Shown piece after piece: positions 41,952-52,665 of a DNA stretch of 64,000 nt. The first letter of the stretch is position 1; the number at the start of each line of letters is the position of its first letter. Under the pieces are notes generated by a model. The model was not told the DNA's origin, searched no databases, and saw only the letters and a program-made list of their open reading frames with translations. Origin of the DNA: Dendrolimus kikuchii (Eukaryota > Arthropoda > Insecta > Lepidoptera > Lasiocampidae); contig CM034409.1 in NCBI GenBank assembly GCA_019925095.2, positions 5,397,001-5,461,000 on the forward strand, given 5' to 3'. Position numbers and translations under genes: made by a program.

Positions 41952-42789
41952 TTATCGCGGGCTTTGAGCACGGTGACCGAATCAAGAAATTCCGTAACAA
42001 AAATAAAACCTAACACCCTCCACTCTGCCTACCATGTAGCTCGGCCGAGCGTTCGCTTAACGCGTATGTATATGGTACGACTGTACGAAGCTCGCACGGA
42101 TCGAGACGAGCTGCTCCGAAATCGGACGAATACGTAAGCAGCCGTTTGTGAGAAAGTATATAGGTGTATAGATATCTATCATTCTTTATAATGCCACACT
42201 CACCGCATGTGCGCCCCGTAAGTATACATGTAGGTATATTTGTATACATAGGTGTACCTATGTACTACAACAGTGAATAGCAGTTGCTGGTGAATAGCTG
42301 TACGCGTAAAATTTGTGTATAAAGTGTTTTAAATATGAATAAACAAAGTGCATTTATTAATGAAGAAAGTGATGAAAATATCAAAGAAACAAAAAAATAC
42401 TGCATAAATAAAAAATAAAAAATAATTATAATTGCAAAAGTTGATAAAAAATGCTATGCAATAGCTTTACCGCGGCAGACCCCGAGTGCCACAGTAGGTG
42501 ATTTTAAATGTATAAATAACAAATAAAATTTTTATAACTACGATAAAACATCTTTCTATATGTTTTAACTGCATCTCCCCATTTTTTTTGTAAGTTAGTA
42601 TATAATTGATTGATGTCGCGCGCTCTGGAATTTTTAGATTCAATCAACCGTATTAAGGCCCTGTAATACTTGGAACATCTCGGAAGGGTTTATGGTAATT
42701 AAAGAACAGTAGTGTGTACATGTTTCAGTTTAATAACATGTTTTAATCAAATAAATTTAATCAGTGTTAAAAAACCAAAGACATTAAAA
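41952..42789. other. No gene recognised
   Basis: GC-richer at 42030-42160 (CTCGGCCGAGCG palindrome), AT-rich elsewhere. No gene model could be supported. Confidence 0.4.
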
Positions 42790-43176
42790 CTAAAATACAT
42801 TATGTAGCAGATCATTGCCAACGGGGAGCGTGCCCAGAAGGCTGGCTGCATTGCCACGCTGTATGGCAATACTTATTTGTTGTGCAAAATATGAGCCAGC
42901 CTTCTGATCACGGGTAGTATCAAAGAGTTTCTTACATATGTCTTTAAAGAAACTCTTTGCCGACGGACCCCACGGGCCTAATGTTTCAACCCCAAACGGC
43001 ACAAATATGTAACCCCTTCCTAAGGCTCCATATTTGCGCCGTTTGACGTCCTCAGCTGAAGCGGCAGCGTTGCCAGCCCCTGACTCGGTCATTGGAAGAT
43101 GTGACGGGGCCAGTGTGTCAACACAGGTCGCATCCCACACTAGCGGCCGCCCCATCTTCCAAGGGACGAGTGACAA
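42790..43176 (-). CDS. Rep-K ORF, retroelement-associated domain
   Basis: A 128-residue open frame on the minus strand. It has GRPLVWDATCVDTLAPSHLP (about 9-28), FVPFGVETLGPWGPSAKSF (about 58-76) and ISIAIQRGNAASLLGTLP (about 101-118). I recall this motif set from many uncharacterised invertebrate proteins linked to reverse transcriptases; the VWDATCVDT segment with an acidic VETLGPWG is reminiscent of a nuclease fold, but that is only a guess. The copy at 10893-11325 is decayed and a short piece is at 58689-58745, so it is a repeat. The N-terminal start is not trustworthy: homology begins near residue 5. No partner ORF is adjacent. Confidence 0.5.
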   Translation of the reverse strand: MSLVPWKMGRPLVWDATCVDTLAPSHLPMTESGAGNAAASAEDVKRRKYGALGRGYIFVPFGVETLGPWGPSAKSFFKDICKKLFDTTRDQKAGSYFAQQISIAIQRGNAASLLGTLPVGNDLLHNVF

Positions 43177-43374
43177 CAGTAGTTGGTCATTATATTTATA
43201 ATCAGAAAACCTTACAGTTTTAACATATTTTATACACTGTCACAAGTCATTGATAAGCTATTTTAATTAAAAGGGTTATGAATGACAAAAATTGAATACA
43301 TTATTGTTTGGAAATTATATAATCAAATAAATTACCGCGCTTAAAACCGAGGAAAGATTTGTATTTTTGTACGT
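43177..43374. other. AT-rich spacer
   Basis: Nothing recognised. Confidence 0.4.
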
Positions 43375-43625
43375 GTATAAGGAATAAACTCAAAAACTAC
43401 TGGGTCGATTTCAAAAATTTTGCACTATTAGAATGCTACAATAACCCAGATTAATATAAAAATTAGGATGCCTACTAAAACTTTAATAATGTAACCCAAG
43501 GTGTAAAAAATAGTGTTTGAGTGGGTCCGGGAATGGTTTAGCTTCAAAATTAGATCCGGTAGGTGACGCTAGAATCGGGTTCGAGATTTTTTTATTTCCA
43601 GGGAAGGACAACGTCTACCGAAATC
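43375..43625 (+). mobile_element. Hel-2 copy, diverged
   Basis: GATCCGGTAGGTGACGCTAG and CAACGTCTACCGAAATCGCTAA mark the body and end; the CTAA terminus still fits CTRR. (The last block compared is CGTCTACCGAAATCGCTAA.). Confidence 0.5.
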
Positions 43626-43654
43626 GCTAATATATGAATAAATTCATATATCGT

Positions 43655-43910
43655 AACAACAGGCCAGGTGGTAGAGTATTTGCTCGACTGGATGGCGACC
43701 ACCCCTGGTCTAGAGTATGCCGCCATAACAACCTTGTGTTGTGTTCCGGCATTAATGACCAGGTTCCAGTCTCATTTAAGAGAGCAGCAGCGCATTTGTA
43801 GCACCTTTGGTGTTGCAAATGTCCATAGGCGATGGTAACCGCTTTTCACCAAGTGAGCCGTCTGCCTGTCTGCTGAACTCCTGCAATAAAAAAAAAAAAA
43901 AAAACAACAG
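43655..43910 (+). repeat. Rep-A copy with duplication
   Basis: AACAACAG at 43655-43662 and 43903-43910 flanks a 5'-truncated copy starting GCCAGGTGGTAGAG and ending AATAAA plus a long A-run. Confidence 0.75.
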
Positions 43911-43981
43911 AAGTAAGAAAAGGTGTATCTCTATCAATCAACTCAATAATTTTATATCAACATATTTGCGTATATTAGTAA

Positions 43982-44318
43982 CTAGCGGCCCCGGAAGACG
44001 TTGTCCTGCTCTGAAAAAATAAAAATCTAAGACCCAATCCCAGCGCCACCTACTGGTTCCAATTGTGGATTTGAATCATCCGGGAACCCACTCAAACACA
44101 CAAAAACAAAATCACCAGAATCGGTCCAGGTGATTAGGAGGATTTTAGAACCTGATCTCAGCGCCACCTACAGGTTCCAACGGGATAAATAGTATCCTAT
44201 GTCCGTCTCCTGGTTCTAAGCTACCTCCCCACCAATTTTCAGCCAAACGGTACAGCCGTTCTTGAGTTATAAATAGTGTAACTAACACGACTTTCTTTTT
44301 TATATATATAAATATAAT
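43982..44318 (-). mobile_element. Hel-2 copy
   Basis: The minus-strand end is CTTCCGGGGCCGCTAG. The CAGCGCCACCTAC block occurs twice (about 44041 and 44160), an internal duplication like that in 28661-29363. Confidence 0.6.
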
Positions 44319-45106
44319 ATGACATAAAGATTGGGCTTAACTTGGCCCGGTGACCTCCAACCTCCCCGCTATAGCCACCCCATGCCTCGCAGTTATTAAA
44401 TTACTTTCTAAAAGACCTCTAGACCATCTCAAGTATAAACAGTAAAAACAAACAACACACAAATAGTAAATACATATAAAAATAAAATTTCTATAACTAC
44501 CGTCAATTACACTATTATATGTGCGAAATGTAAAATGTCCAGTACATTGCAAGTAGATGATGTTATGGATATTAATACGAGTATTTAGTAAATAGAAAAG
44601 GTAGATAAAACAATATCTTGGACAGAATACTTGAAAGAAAGAAAGAAAGAATGACTTGCTAATTCTTTTTACAGAACAAGACTAAGCTATAGGTCTTTGC
44701 TCTTCTTAAGACAGAATTGCTAATATTAATCTTCGTTATTTACTACAACAGACCTACATATCTATCTTAAAATACTTATCGTTTTGTGATACCTAACACA
44801 AATGACCATGTGCGAGTCGGACTCACACATGAAGGCTTCATGTACAAATGTAATCGTTGTAGCGGATTTATTATTTGTTTATCCAAAATAGGGAGCTCTG
44901 GAGATGTTAATTGCCTCATATTGTATGTTTAATTAATCTCGATATTGAACGTGAAATCGTGAAAATAAAATTTTATGAGCGAAAAAAGAATTATTCATTA
45001 AACGACTAAAAGTAATGCTACACAAAAAAAAGCGAAATGCTACACGCAATCTATGGTTCTGTACATGGAACTTACATCTACTAATATTTTATTTACATAT
45101 ATCTTA
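44319..45106. other. No gene recognised
   Basis: AT-rich, with a (GAAA)n run at 44631-44652. A GC-richer fragment at 44335-44390 was not identified. Confidence 0.45.
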
Positions 45107-45307
45107 CTAGCGGCACGGCGCGGTTTCATCCGCGCTCTGTCCCGCTCCCGTGGTATATAGCGTCATGTTATATAGCCTATAACACTCCCTGTTAACGTAG
45201 CTTTCGAACAGTAAAAGAATTTTTAAAATCGGTTTAGTAGATCCAGAGATTACCCCCTACAACGTCACAAACTCACAAACTTTACCTCTTTATAATATTA
45301 GTATAGA
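45107..45307 (-). mobile_element. Hel-3 copy
   Basis: Minus strand: TCTATACTAATATTATAAAG at the start, GGATGAAACCGCGCC near the end and CTAG before T. Confidence 0.6.
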
Positions 45308-45530
45308 TATCTTATTTTTATATTTTATTAATGTATGTATGTTATATATGTTGAATATGTATGATGTTTACAGAAGCGCGAATCGATGGCTTTGCGGCCA
45401 TCATTAGAAAGAGATGCGCATCCCTACTGGCCCGCGTTCGCGGCAGCACCAACAGCATGCTCACTCTTTTTGTAGATCGATGGGACTCGCCACTGCTACG
45501 TAAATGGGTGCAACTGCACACCCAGTTAAA

Positions 45531-46040
45531 TGTATGAGTTTAATAAAACTACGTTTTAACGGTTTTAAGCGCGGTAATTTTATTTGATTTTGGTTTTTCC
45601 GACGTTTCGGCCACTTTTCAGTGGCCGTGATCACGGAAGACAAAGATGTCAAGTGTCAACGAGTATTGTTAAAGTTTTATTTAGCCTACCGCCAACTTAT
45701 TAATTTTAATTATTTAATTTTTAATTTTGTTTATGGTTATTATTTAATCTATGGGAGCCTTATCTAATTTACTACCGCTTCGCAACATGTTATGGCTTGA
45801 AGAGAAGAAGCGGCGCAAGAAACTCTTCAGCAAACATGCCTAGCTCTAATAATTTTATATAATATTAAAATGGGTGGAAGGAAAAATAAAAGTAATTATC
45901 AGTCAAGTTGGTTTGTGTTCCGTTGTACGCAGAAAGAGCTCACAGTGTCTTGAGGTCTGGCAGCTGGTTTTTGCTGGGTTTGGGTCTTAATAGTTTTGAT
46001 AATTGGATCCCAAACAGGTGGTACTTGCCATGTATGAGTT
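45531..46040 (-). mobile_element. Penelope-like element, 5'-truncated, with 10-bp duplication
   Basis: TGTATGAGTT at 45531-45540 and 46031-46040 is a perfect target-site duplication around 490 bp. The minus strand encodes only the end of the endonuclease protein (WDPIIKTIKTQTQQKPAAR to NTNQLD-stop), then the 3' UTR with the hammerhead-like fold (45597-45638) and the end CGTAGTTTTATTA. It matches the arms of the palindrome at 53622-55471 closely. Confidence 0.85.
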
Positions 46041-46440
46041 GTATGAGTTTGTTTGTTTTCTGCCGCCTCGCGGCCTGGTGGCAGAGTCCATACTTGAAGT
46101 CATTTTGGTATACATGTATGTCCCTTTGGCTCCGTGGAGTAGAAACATTGATAATAATTATAGTGACGCGGGTGTAATGCCCTAGTATGTGTTTTATTAA
46201 TTGTTGTGCCGTGAAATAATTTTGGAATTTAAAATTTTATAACAATGGTATAATTTATAATATAAAACTGTATGATGATATGGAAATACTCAATTTCTTA
46301 TTATATACTGTATGTATATATTTGTAAGACACTGATTCGGTAGTAATAATAATGCAACATACCTCTGTTCTTATCAAAGTGACCAACCAAAAGTGACACT
46401 AAAAAGATAAACATATAAATCTATAGCATTAAGCCTGCGA
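46041..46440. other. No gene recognised
   Basis: AT-rich; nothing assigned. Confidence 0.45.
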
Positions 46441-46725
46441 GAGAATGAGATACGAGTTTTACATGTGCAGTACAGAGTAGAGAGTCAATAAGACCGATGA
46501 TTAAACATAGGTTTAATTTGGACCGAAATGAAACTGATAATAATATTTTTTTGGACTAAAACAGTAAAAGATTGAAACTGATACTTAAGAAGTTTATTTT
46601 GAATTATAATATGTTGATAGATGTAGGGTAAAGGAATTATATTTATATTATTAAAAGTTAGAGAAGAATTATCTGTGAGTGTATTCTCAGAAGTTTCACT
46701 TCTACTGCATGTGAACTGCACATTT
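46441..46725 (-). repeat. Rep-H copy
   Basis: AGTCAATAAGACCGATGATT, TTTGGACTAAAACAGTAAAA, GAAGAATTATCTGTGAGTG and GTGAACTGCACA in reverse Rep-H order. Confidence 0.65.
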
Positions 46726-46899
46726 TTTTTTTAATTTTAGTCAGGCTTTGGATATAATATCATCAGCCTATCGACCTCAATAGACCGAGAAAGTGTGACG
46801 TCAGAAGTCTATTAGGGTTGTGGGTATGCCCATCGTGCCCGCAACACTGGATCCGTGCTTGGAATGATTGTGTGATTAGAGTTTCATTTAAGAAGGGCG

Positions 46900-46990
46900 T
46901 TATAAAACTTCTTCGAGGTTGGCAACGCGTTGCCACCGCCTCTGGTGTTTCAACGGTCCACAGACGGCGATGACGGAACCCTAAATTGCC
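46900..46990 (+). repeat. Rep-A-like fragment, strongly diverged
   Basis: CACCGCCTCTGGTGTTTCAA and GGTCCACAGACGGCGATGAC parallel the Rep-A block around TGCAAATGTCCATAGGCGATGG (compared piecewise). Confidence 0.35.
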
Positions 46991-47805
46991 TACGAATCGC
47001 CAACGGCATCCTGAAAAGATATATTTACTAAAGGACCAAAAGCTATAACCGTACACAATAAAAATAAACACACAAATGAATTCCCGAATCGGGCTTAAAT
47101 TTTGCGAGGAGCGAATGTATTTTTTCTAGTACTCAGATGCCTTTTACTGTACTCCCCGTCTGTTTATTAGCACCGTGTACAGGAAAACAAGTGGTCCGGT
47201 GCGTAATTGAGGACATTTGTCAAGCACCCGCTGTCATAACATCCAACGGCCGGGATCTGTGGACATCCTTTGCAGGGCTGCCACTGTAAGCTACCGATCT
47301 TTATTAACCGACTACCAAAAGGAAGTAGTTCACAATTCGATGCACGCTTTTTCGTATGAATGTAAGGCGATTACTCCGTCAATTTTTGATTTTGTAATTG
47401 TTTCAAACAGCATACTCCTGAGATAGTATAAATATCAGCAAGTCATGATTTGACGAGTGCATCCCAGATAAATAGATAATAACTTCTGTTGAAGAGCGCC
47501 GAGCGCCTACACACTTGGAAAAGCAAAACTTGTATATGCGTGCCAGTAGTACAATTTATACAGGCGCTTAAAATATTATTTTTGTAGCTATTTAGGCATC
47601 TATAAAGTGGTTTTTTTTTTACAAAAACAATACCGACATCCAACTAAAAAGCAAAAACATCATCACCATCTAGAAGTCGGTGCCAACTAAAACGTAAAAA
47701 TCAACAACAAAATTGCAAAATTCATCGATTTTAAGATAATACTGATTTTATTTTGTTTTTGTTAAAAAAAAATCGTCAAAATTTTGAAGAAAATTATATA
47801 TTTTT
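46991..47805. other. Unassigned DNA with Rep-E-like scraps
   Basis: ACCGACTACCAAAAGGAAGT near 47309 and CTAGAAGTCGGTGCCAAC near 47670 resemble Rep-E-type ends. No gene seen. Confidence 0.4.
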
Positions 47806-48066
47806 TACAAGCTTTTATTTAACTTGCAATGGATGTACCTATGTATATACGTAAGTTCGTGTGGAATCCTGCAAGTTAAATTTGACCAACTTCCCGGTTT
47901 CCGATTGAGCTGAAATTTTGCATGCATATATATATCGCGTGACAATGCAATAATATGGTACCATGGAGATGACCTGACGATGAAGTCGGAAAGTGGCCAT
48001 AGGAACTCCTGTACTAAACAAGATAGACCCGTCGCTACATGATATCCAGGATCTTAAAAGCTTGTA
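47806..48066. mobile_element. MITE with 12-bp ends and TA duplication
   Basis: TACAAGCTTTTA at 47806-47817 and TAAAAGCTTGTA at 48055-48066 are perfect inverted repeats. The outer TA pair would be the target duplication, pointing to the Tc1/mariner group. The interior is non-coding. Confidence 0.6.
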
Positions 48067-48089
48067 TTTAAAAACCTTTTCAAAAAAGC

Positions 48090-48205
48090 TTATTTTATTT
48101 ATATTTTATTGGGGGGGGGGGGGGGGGGGCTAACAGCTACCATTAATAAAAAATAGAAATAAGCTAGATTAAAAGAAGCCATTAATAAGCCTCCACAGAT
48201 AACAA
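48090..48205 (+). repeat. Rep-I copy 2 with 19-base G-tract
   Basis: TTTATATTTTATT-G19-CTAACAGCTA; G-run at 48111-48129. The rest aligns with 10391-10520. Confidence 0.7.
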
Positions 48206-48629
48206 ATAACGTCACCAAAAAATGTAGTTACAAGTTTCAATTGGTTCACACAATAAAGCTAACGCGCCAACCCTGGCTCGTAAGTTCAGCACAATTAACT
48301 CGGGCTCCGCTTTGTTTTTGATTAACTATTCCCCCCGGAATGACGGCCTGCAGGACGTCTGTTCAGACTGATAATGCCCACAAAATAAGGCACATTTAAC
48401 GCGAACACTTTCCTCTCCTCGAGATATAGATGAAAGGTCTATTACGTTAATTGTTACAATGGTGACGTTCTTGCCTTTTTGCAAAGATAAAATTGGCTCA
48501 CAAAAACGGAAAGTATTCTGTACAAAAAAAATGTCTGCACTTGTGATCAGACCCATCTATTCTTATGTATTTCGATGCGCTGAATCTGAATCAGTTTGGT
48601 CCATATATCCTTAAAATTGAGTGTATGGA
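48206..48629. other. No gene recognised
   Basis: Mixed composition; nothing assigned. Confidence 0.4.
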
Positions 48630-49480
48630 CTGACCCCAAATTCCTTCACAGCCGTCGTTGCGCCGCCACGCTGGTCTCGCCACCACTAACTACTATAGCG
48701 CTGTGTGGTGTCTCACTCGGCCGTTAGTCCGGCCGCCAGTGACGCTCCCACCTCATTGCATGCAACAAGCCGCGTGCTATCTCTTCGAGGTCCATTTTGG
48801 TACTGTCGATTTTTTTTTTTATTGGACTTGACTTTATGTTGTTGGTCCGAAGACCCTACAACTTTACCGGGGTCTTTGGGGCGAGTGCCTTCGCGAAGCG
48901 AAGGCGCTCGAGCCCGGGGGAGCAACTTGCTCGAGGGAGCTCCCTAAGGAGTTTTACCTCGGCTGGATTGTTGCCATGAATGGGGAATGAATTTAATGAT
49001 GCCCACCATAGGGCGACACAAAATACTAATTGAGAACGGGCGACGGGTAATATAAAGCCCGAAGGGAAGGATCACGACGGGCTGGGATCGGTGGTTTGCG
49101 GTGGCCTACGCTATCTTACTGCCGTTTTGCAACGTGTTATGGCTGGGAGAGAAGAAACGGCGAAAGAAACTTCCCAGCAACACGCCTAGTCTATCCTGTG
49201 GTGTGAGCTATGTCTCCTAGCGTCCCTCGCGGGGACGTGGAGAGATCTTGATTGGCGGCGTTTGAGACGCCGTCGTCTGTGTCGGTCTGTCGGTGCCTGC
49301 CAGCCTACTGTTCTAACCGTGGGCGGACTGATCCGGGCCGTTTCGTAATAACGTCGTCTCTGTCCGTCAGGACGTTACGCGGTCGTCGCACAAGAGCCTT
49401 TCGACGAGGCGTATGGTGTCTAGTTTGGTTGCTTACGGACACCACGGTGGCGCGACTGGTTGCGCTGCCATGTCACACTA
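48630..49480. other. GC-rich retroelement-like island
   Basis: About 850 bp of GC-rich DNA, unlike its flanks. It includes the hairpin GCCTTCGC-GAA-GCGAAGGC at 48888-48906. At 49110-49186 a block of about 75 bp matches the Penelope-like 3' UTR (CAACGTGTTATGGCT, AAGAAACGGCG, GCAACACGCCTAG). Frames are broken on both strands. It looks like a LINE untranslated region, but I cannot name it. Confidence 0.4.
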
Positions 49481-49591
49481 AAGAAATTCCAGAAATTCCT
49501 TCGTGAACATCAAATCGCTCAAAGTAACTTAAGGCATGATACAATTGCTTTATGACCATTTTATTCATACTTATGATAACAACCAAAAGTC

Positions 49592-49890
49592 GTGGTAGCG
49601 TAATGGCTAGCGCACGCGTCCCAGACCCAAAGGGCGCGGGTTCGATCCTGGCCGGAACGCATGCACCGCTTAGGCAGTTTTCTGACCTAATGTGCATATT
49701 GTTACGATTACCACGTGCTAATAACGGTGAAGGAAAACATCGTGATGCAACCTGCACATCGAGATAACCGATGTGTCAAACCTGCCAAGCCGCCTTGGAC
49801 AAGCGTGGCGGGTATACTGTCCGTTCCTCTATAGTGGGATGCCCGAGCCCAGCAGTGGGACATTTATGGGCTGCTATTATTTTTATTTAT
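49592..49890 (+). repeat. tRNA-derived SINE S1, copy 2
   Basis: A box TGGTAGCGTAATGG, B box GGTTCGATCCT, body to GGGACATTTATGGGCTGC and an AT-rich tail. It is the fuller S1 copy. Confidence 0.85.
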
Positions 49891-49959
49891 ATATTTATGA
49901 TAACATTAAGAATAATCTGTTTATTTTATTACTTGTTTTTTTTTCACGTATCTCACTAT

Positions 49960-49962
<3 letters not shown>

Positions 49963-50007
<45 letters not shown>
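49963..50007. repeat. (TA)n microsatellite
   Basis: Pure TA run of about 45 bp. Confidence 0.9.
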
Positions 50008-50009
<2 letters not shown>

Positions 50010-50392
50010 GTGTATGTATGTTTATTATTATTATTTCGATGTAAATATGTATAATTATTAAACTGAACCGATTTTATATATTATTTGTGTTGTATTGCCC
50101 TTCGTGACTCCACCTGCTGGTCCCAGGCGGAAGAACAACGCTGGCCTTAGCAGCTAGCATTACGCTGAGTCTGGGTCCAATTTAAGGACTTATATCAATG
50201 CATTTATCTTTTATTTTACTCAGTATTGTTAAAATCTTTCTTTGTCCTTAATAAAATAATTCTTTCTTTCTTTCTAAATTCGGTCTTTTAGTTCATACAC
50301 CCGCGGATTTAGCGCATCGAAATACATAAGAAGGGATGGGTCTGGTCAAAAGTATGGACTACTTTTTTTGTGGGCCGGTGTAATTATTTGTA
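50008..50392. other. No gene recognised
   Basis: Contains a short (TTTC)n run at about 50260-50275. The stretch 50095-50165 is GC-richer but unassigned. Confidence 0.4.
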
Positions 50393-50830
50393 TTTTTAAC
50401 CGACTTTAAATAGGAGGAGATTCTCAACTTGATTGGTTTTTTTACATATGTACACCGATTACGCTGAGATTTATGATCCAATTTACGTGATTCTTCTTTA
50501 GTTTGATGCGGAATAGTTGCCATTTGTTCCCTTAAAAATTTAACATAGTTTTTTGGTGAAAATTTTCTGTTCCCGTTTTTTGGGACCTATATTTTTTAAG
50601 GCGTGCGGCACCTTTCTTACGCCTACCCATAGCTAGACGTTAAAAAATAACAAATAAATAAAAACTTCGTTTAAAAAAACCGACTTCAAACACTAAAAAG
50701 TATAAAATAACTTAATTATTATTTTGTCTTTTAATAAACTAAATAAATTCTTAGTCAAAAATCTTTATTAGGTTATTTTATACTTTTTAGTGTTTGAAAT
50801 CGGTTTTTTTAAATGAATTTTTTTTTATCG
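50393..50830 (-). repeat. Rep-E copy, inverted
   Basis: AACCGACTTTAAATAGGAGG starts the element, followed by the reverse of the 300-bp module and the fold-back arms AACTTCGTTTAAAAAAACCG (about 50663) and CGGTTTTTTTAAATGAA (about 50802). Confidence 0.6.
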
Positions 50831-51171
50831 TCAAAAATCGTCGTTAAACTAAATGAAAACATAGACGGAGATTACGTGAAGAAAGGAATTAAATGAAGGG
50901 AAACATACTTTAAAAACTGCACGTGGTCTATTGAGTAGTAGTAATATATCCACTGGAAACCATTCCACCTTTATCCAAACTGATCCGATTAATTCAATTC
51001 AATTTAATACTGAGTTTTCATAACGCACTGCGGCGTGATAAGCGTCCTATACTAAGATCGGCATCCTTTAGGTGGATTCACTTTGAGACTTAGAGAGTCC
51101 GAAACTCCGTCTTTCTATTAACAGTCTAAGATGTGGTCATTGGTAATTTATGCTATTCTTCCGTGCTTTTT
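50831..51171. other. No gene recognised
   Basis: Nothing assigned. Confidence 0.45.
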
Positions 51172-51463
51172 TCTATCCCTGCAGGAATGGAGAAAGGATA
51201 CTAATTCCTGCGGCCAGGGTGCCTGTCGTAAGAGGCGACAAAACAACCCACAGTCAGGTGGTAGGGTATTTGTCCGTTTGGAGTATGGCACCCTAACAAC
51301 CCTGAGTTGTGTACCTGCATTAGTGGCCACGTTCCAGACGCCCTTTAAAGAGCGGCAGGACATCGATAGCACCTCTGTCATTAGAAATACCTATAGGCGA
51401 TGGGAACCGCTTTTCATCAGGTCAGCCGTCTGCCTGTCTGCTGAACTCATGCAATAAAAAAAA
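51172..51463 (+). repeat. Rep-A copy
   Basis: CTATCCCTGCAGGAATGGAG to CTCATGCAATAAAAAAAA; both ends are present with internal shortening. Confidence 0.7.
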
Positions 51464-51866
51464 TTGGCAGTTATAGAGACAGCCGATAGAAGTGCAAACT
51501 TAGAACTATTAGTATTCAAATTTGAAATTTCCTAATCTTTGAATTAAAACACTATTTCAACAATGCACAATATATACACATTGAACTTGTTACTAAATCC
51601 AATTAGTTTCACTTATAAGATATACACAGCACTAATGTTGCACAATACGTCAGCTGTATAGCTACAGATATACTGCTATAAGCATGTCGGTGACGCGAAC
51701 CCATAAGTTATTCCCCTACCATAAAGTGCCCATCGCGGCTAAAGAAGTTTTCGCCTCAAAAATAAATAAATTGAAAGGCATTGAATAATTCAAGTTTATG
51801 TTCAGAAATAAAGCGTATAATGTCATCGTAACAGACAACCGCCTTAGAAATCTAATTTCCTTGGCC
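51464..51866. other. No gene recognised
   Basis: Nothing assigned. Confidence 0.45.
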
Positions 51867-51875
51867 ATTCTACAC

Positions 51876-52087
51876 TATGTAGTACATTCTACATCACCGA
51901 TTTCACGTAGCTTTCTGAGCTTTGTAGCTATCGATCAAATATAATCTGAAGAGATTCTATATTGATTCCCAAAGCCTCATCAGGCTCACATGCGCAGACC
52001 TGGGACTAAAAGAGAACCAAATACTAGAATGATGATAATAATTACTCGCCACTCCTATTTTTGATATAACAATATTGTGTACACGAC
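51876..52087 (+). repeat. Direct repeat, left copy
   Basis: 212 bp starting TATGTAGTACATTCTAC and ending TTGTGTACACGAC. About ten differences from the right copy were seen by eye, including a 2-bp indel near CCCAAAG. Confidence 0.8.
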
Positions 52088-52611
52088 ACACTAAGAACCT
52101 CAGCCAGAAGGCCCAGCTTGCCATACACAACGCGGTGCTGGTACCTACGCTCACGTATGGAAGCGAGAGTTGGGTATGGAAGAGAGAGCATGAAAGTAGA
52201 GTAAACGCGGTCGAGATGCGAGCACTGCGCAAAATCTGCGGAGTGACGCTCGCGGACCGCGTTCGTAATACCGAAGTAAGAAAGAGAGTTGGTCTGAAAG
52301 AGAGTGTCGGGGTGAAGGTAAGGAAAGGAATGCTCCGGTGGTTCGGGCATGTGGAAAGAATGCATGATGAAAGAATGACTAAACAGATAAACAATGCAAA
52401 AGTGGATAGATGCAGAAGTCGTGGAAGGCCACGACACATCTTCCATGATCAAATTGATCGTGTACTAGCAGAAGGTGATGTCAGGGGCCTTAAGAACAGA
52501 CGAGCGTGCATGACAAGAGTTATGAATGTGAAAGAAGCAAGTGAGGTGTGTAAGAATAAGTCTAAATGGCGTTCTGTTGTTCGTGCCTACTCCGCAAGGG
52601 AACTGGCGTGA
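52088..52611 (+). pseudogene. RTE-like LINE RT C-terminus, copy 5
   Basis: An open frame through the whole fragment: [87 protein letters not shown], to ARELA-stop. These residues follow the RT palm in RTE-type proteins and contain the GH-x-ER and RGRPRH motifs. No catalytic YADD-type motif is included. Of the copies here it has the longest undamaged frame. The upstream ATG at 52075 lies in the captured flank and has no biological meaning. Confidence 0.8.
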
Positions 52612-52665
52612 AGTTATGTATGTATGTATGTATGTATTCTACACAAGATAAATGTATTTTGTACG

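Larger units (their letters stand above)
51867..52644 (+). mobile_element. Chimeric RTE-like insertion with captured flank
   Basis: ATTCTACAC at 51867-51875 and 52636-52644 bounds a 760-bp insert. Its 3' part (52088-52635) is an RTE-like fragment ending in (TATG)n. Its 5' part (51876-52087) is a copy of 52666-52879, the DNA starting 22 bp beyond the right duplication. The whole can be read as a single insertion with a template switch onto nearby DNA. Confidence 0.6.
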
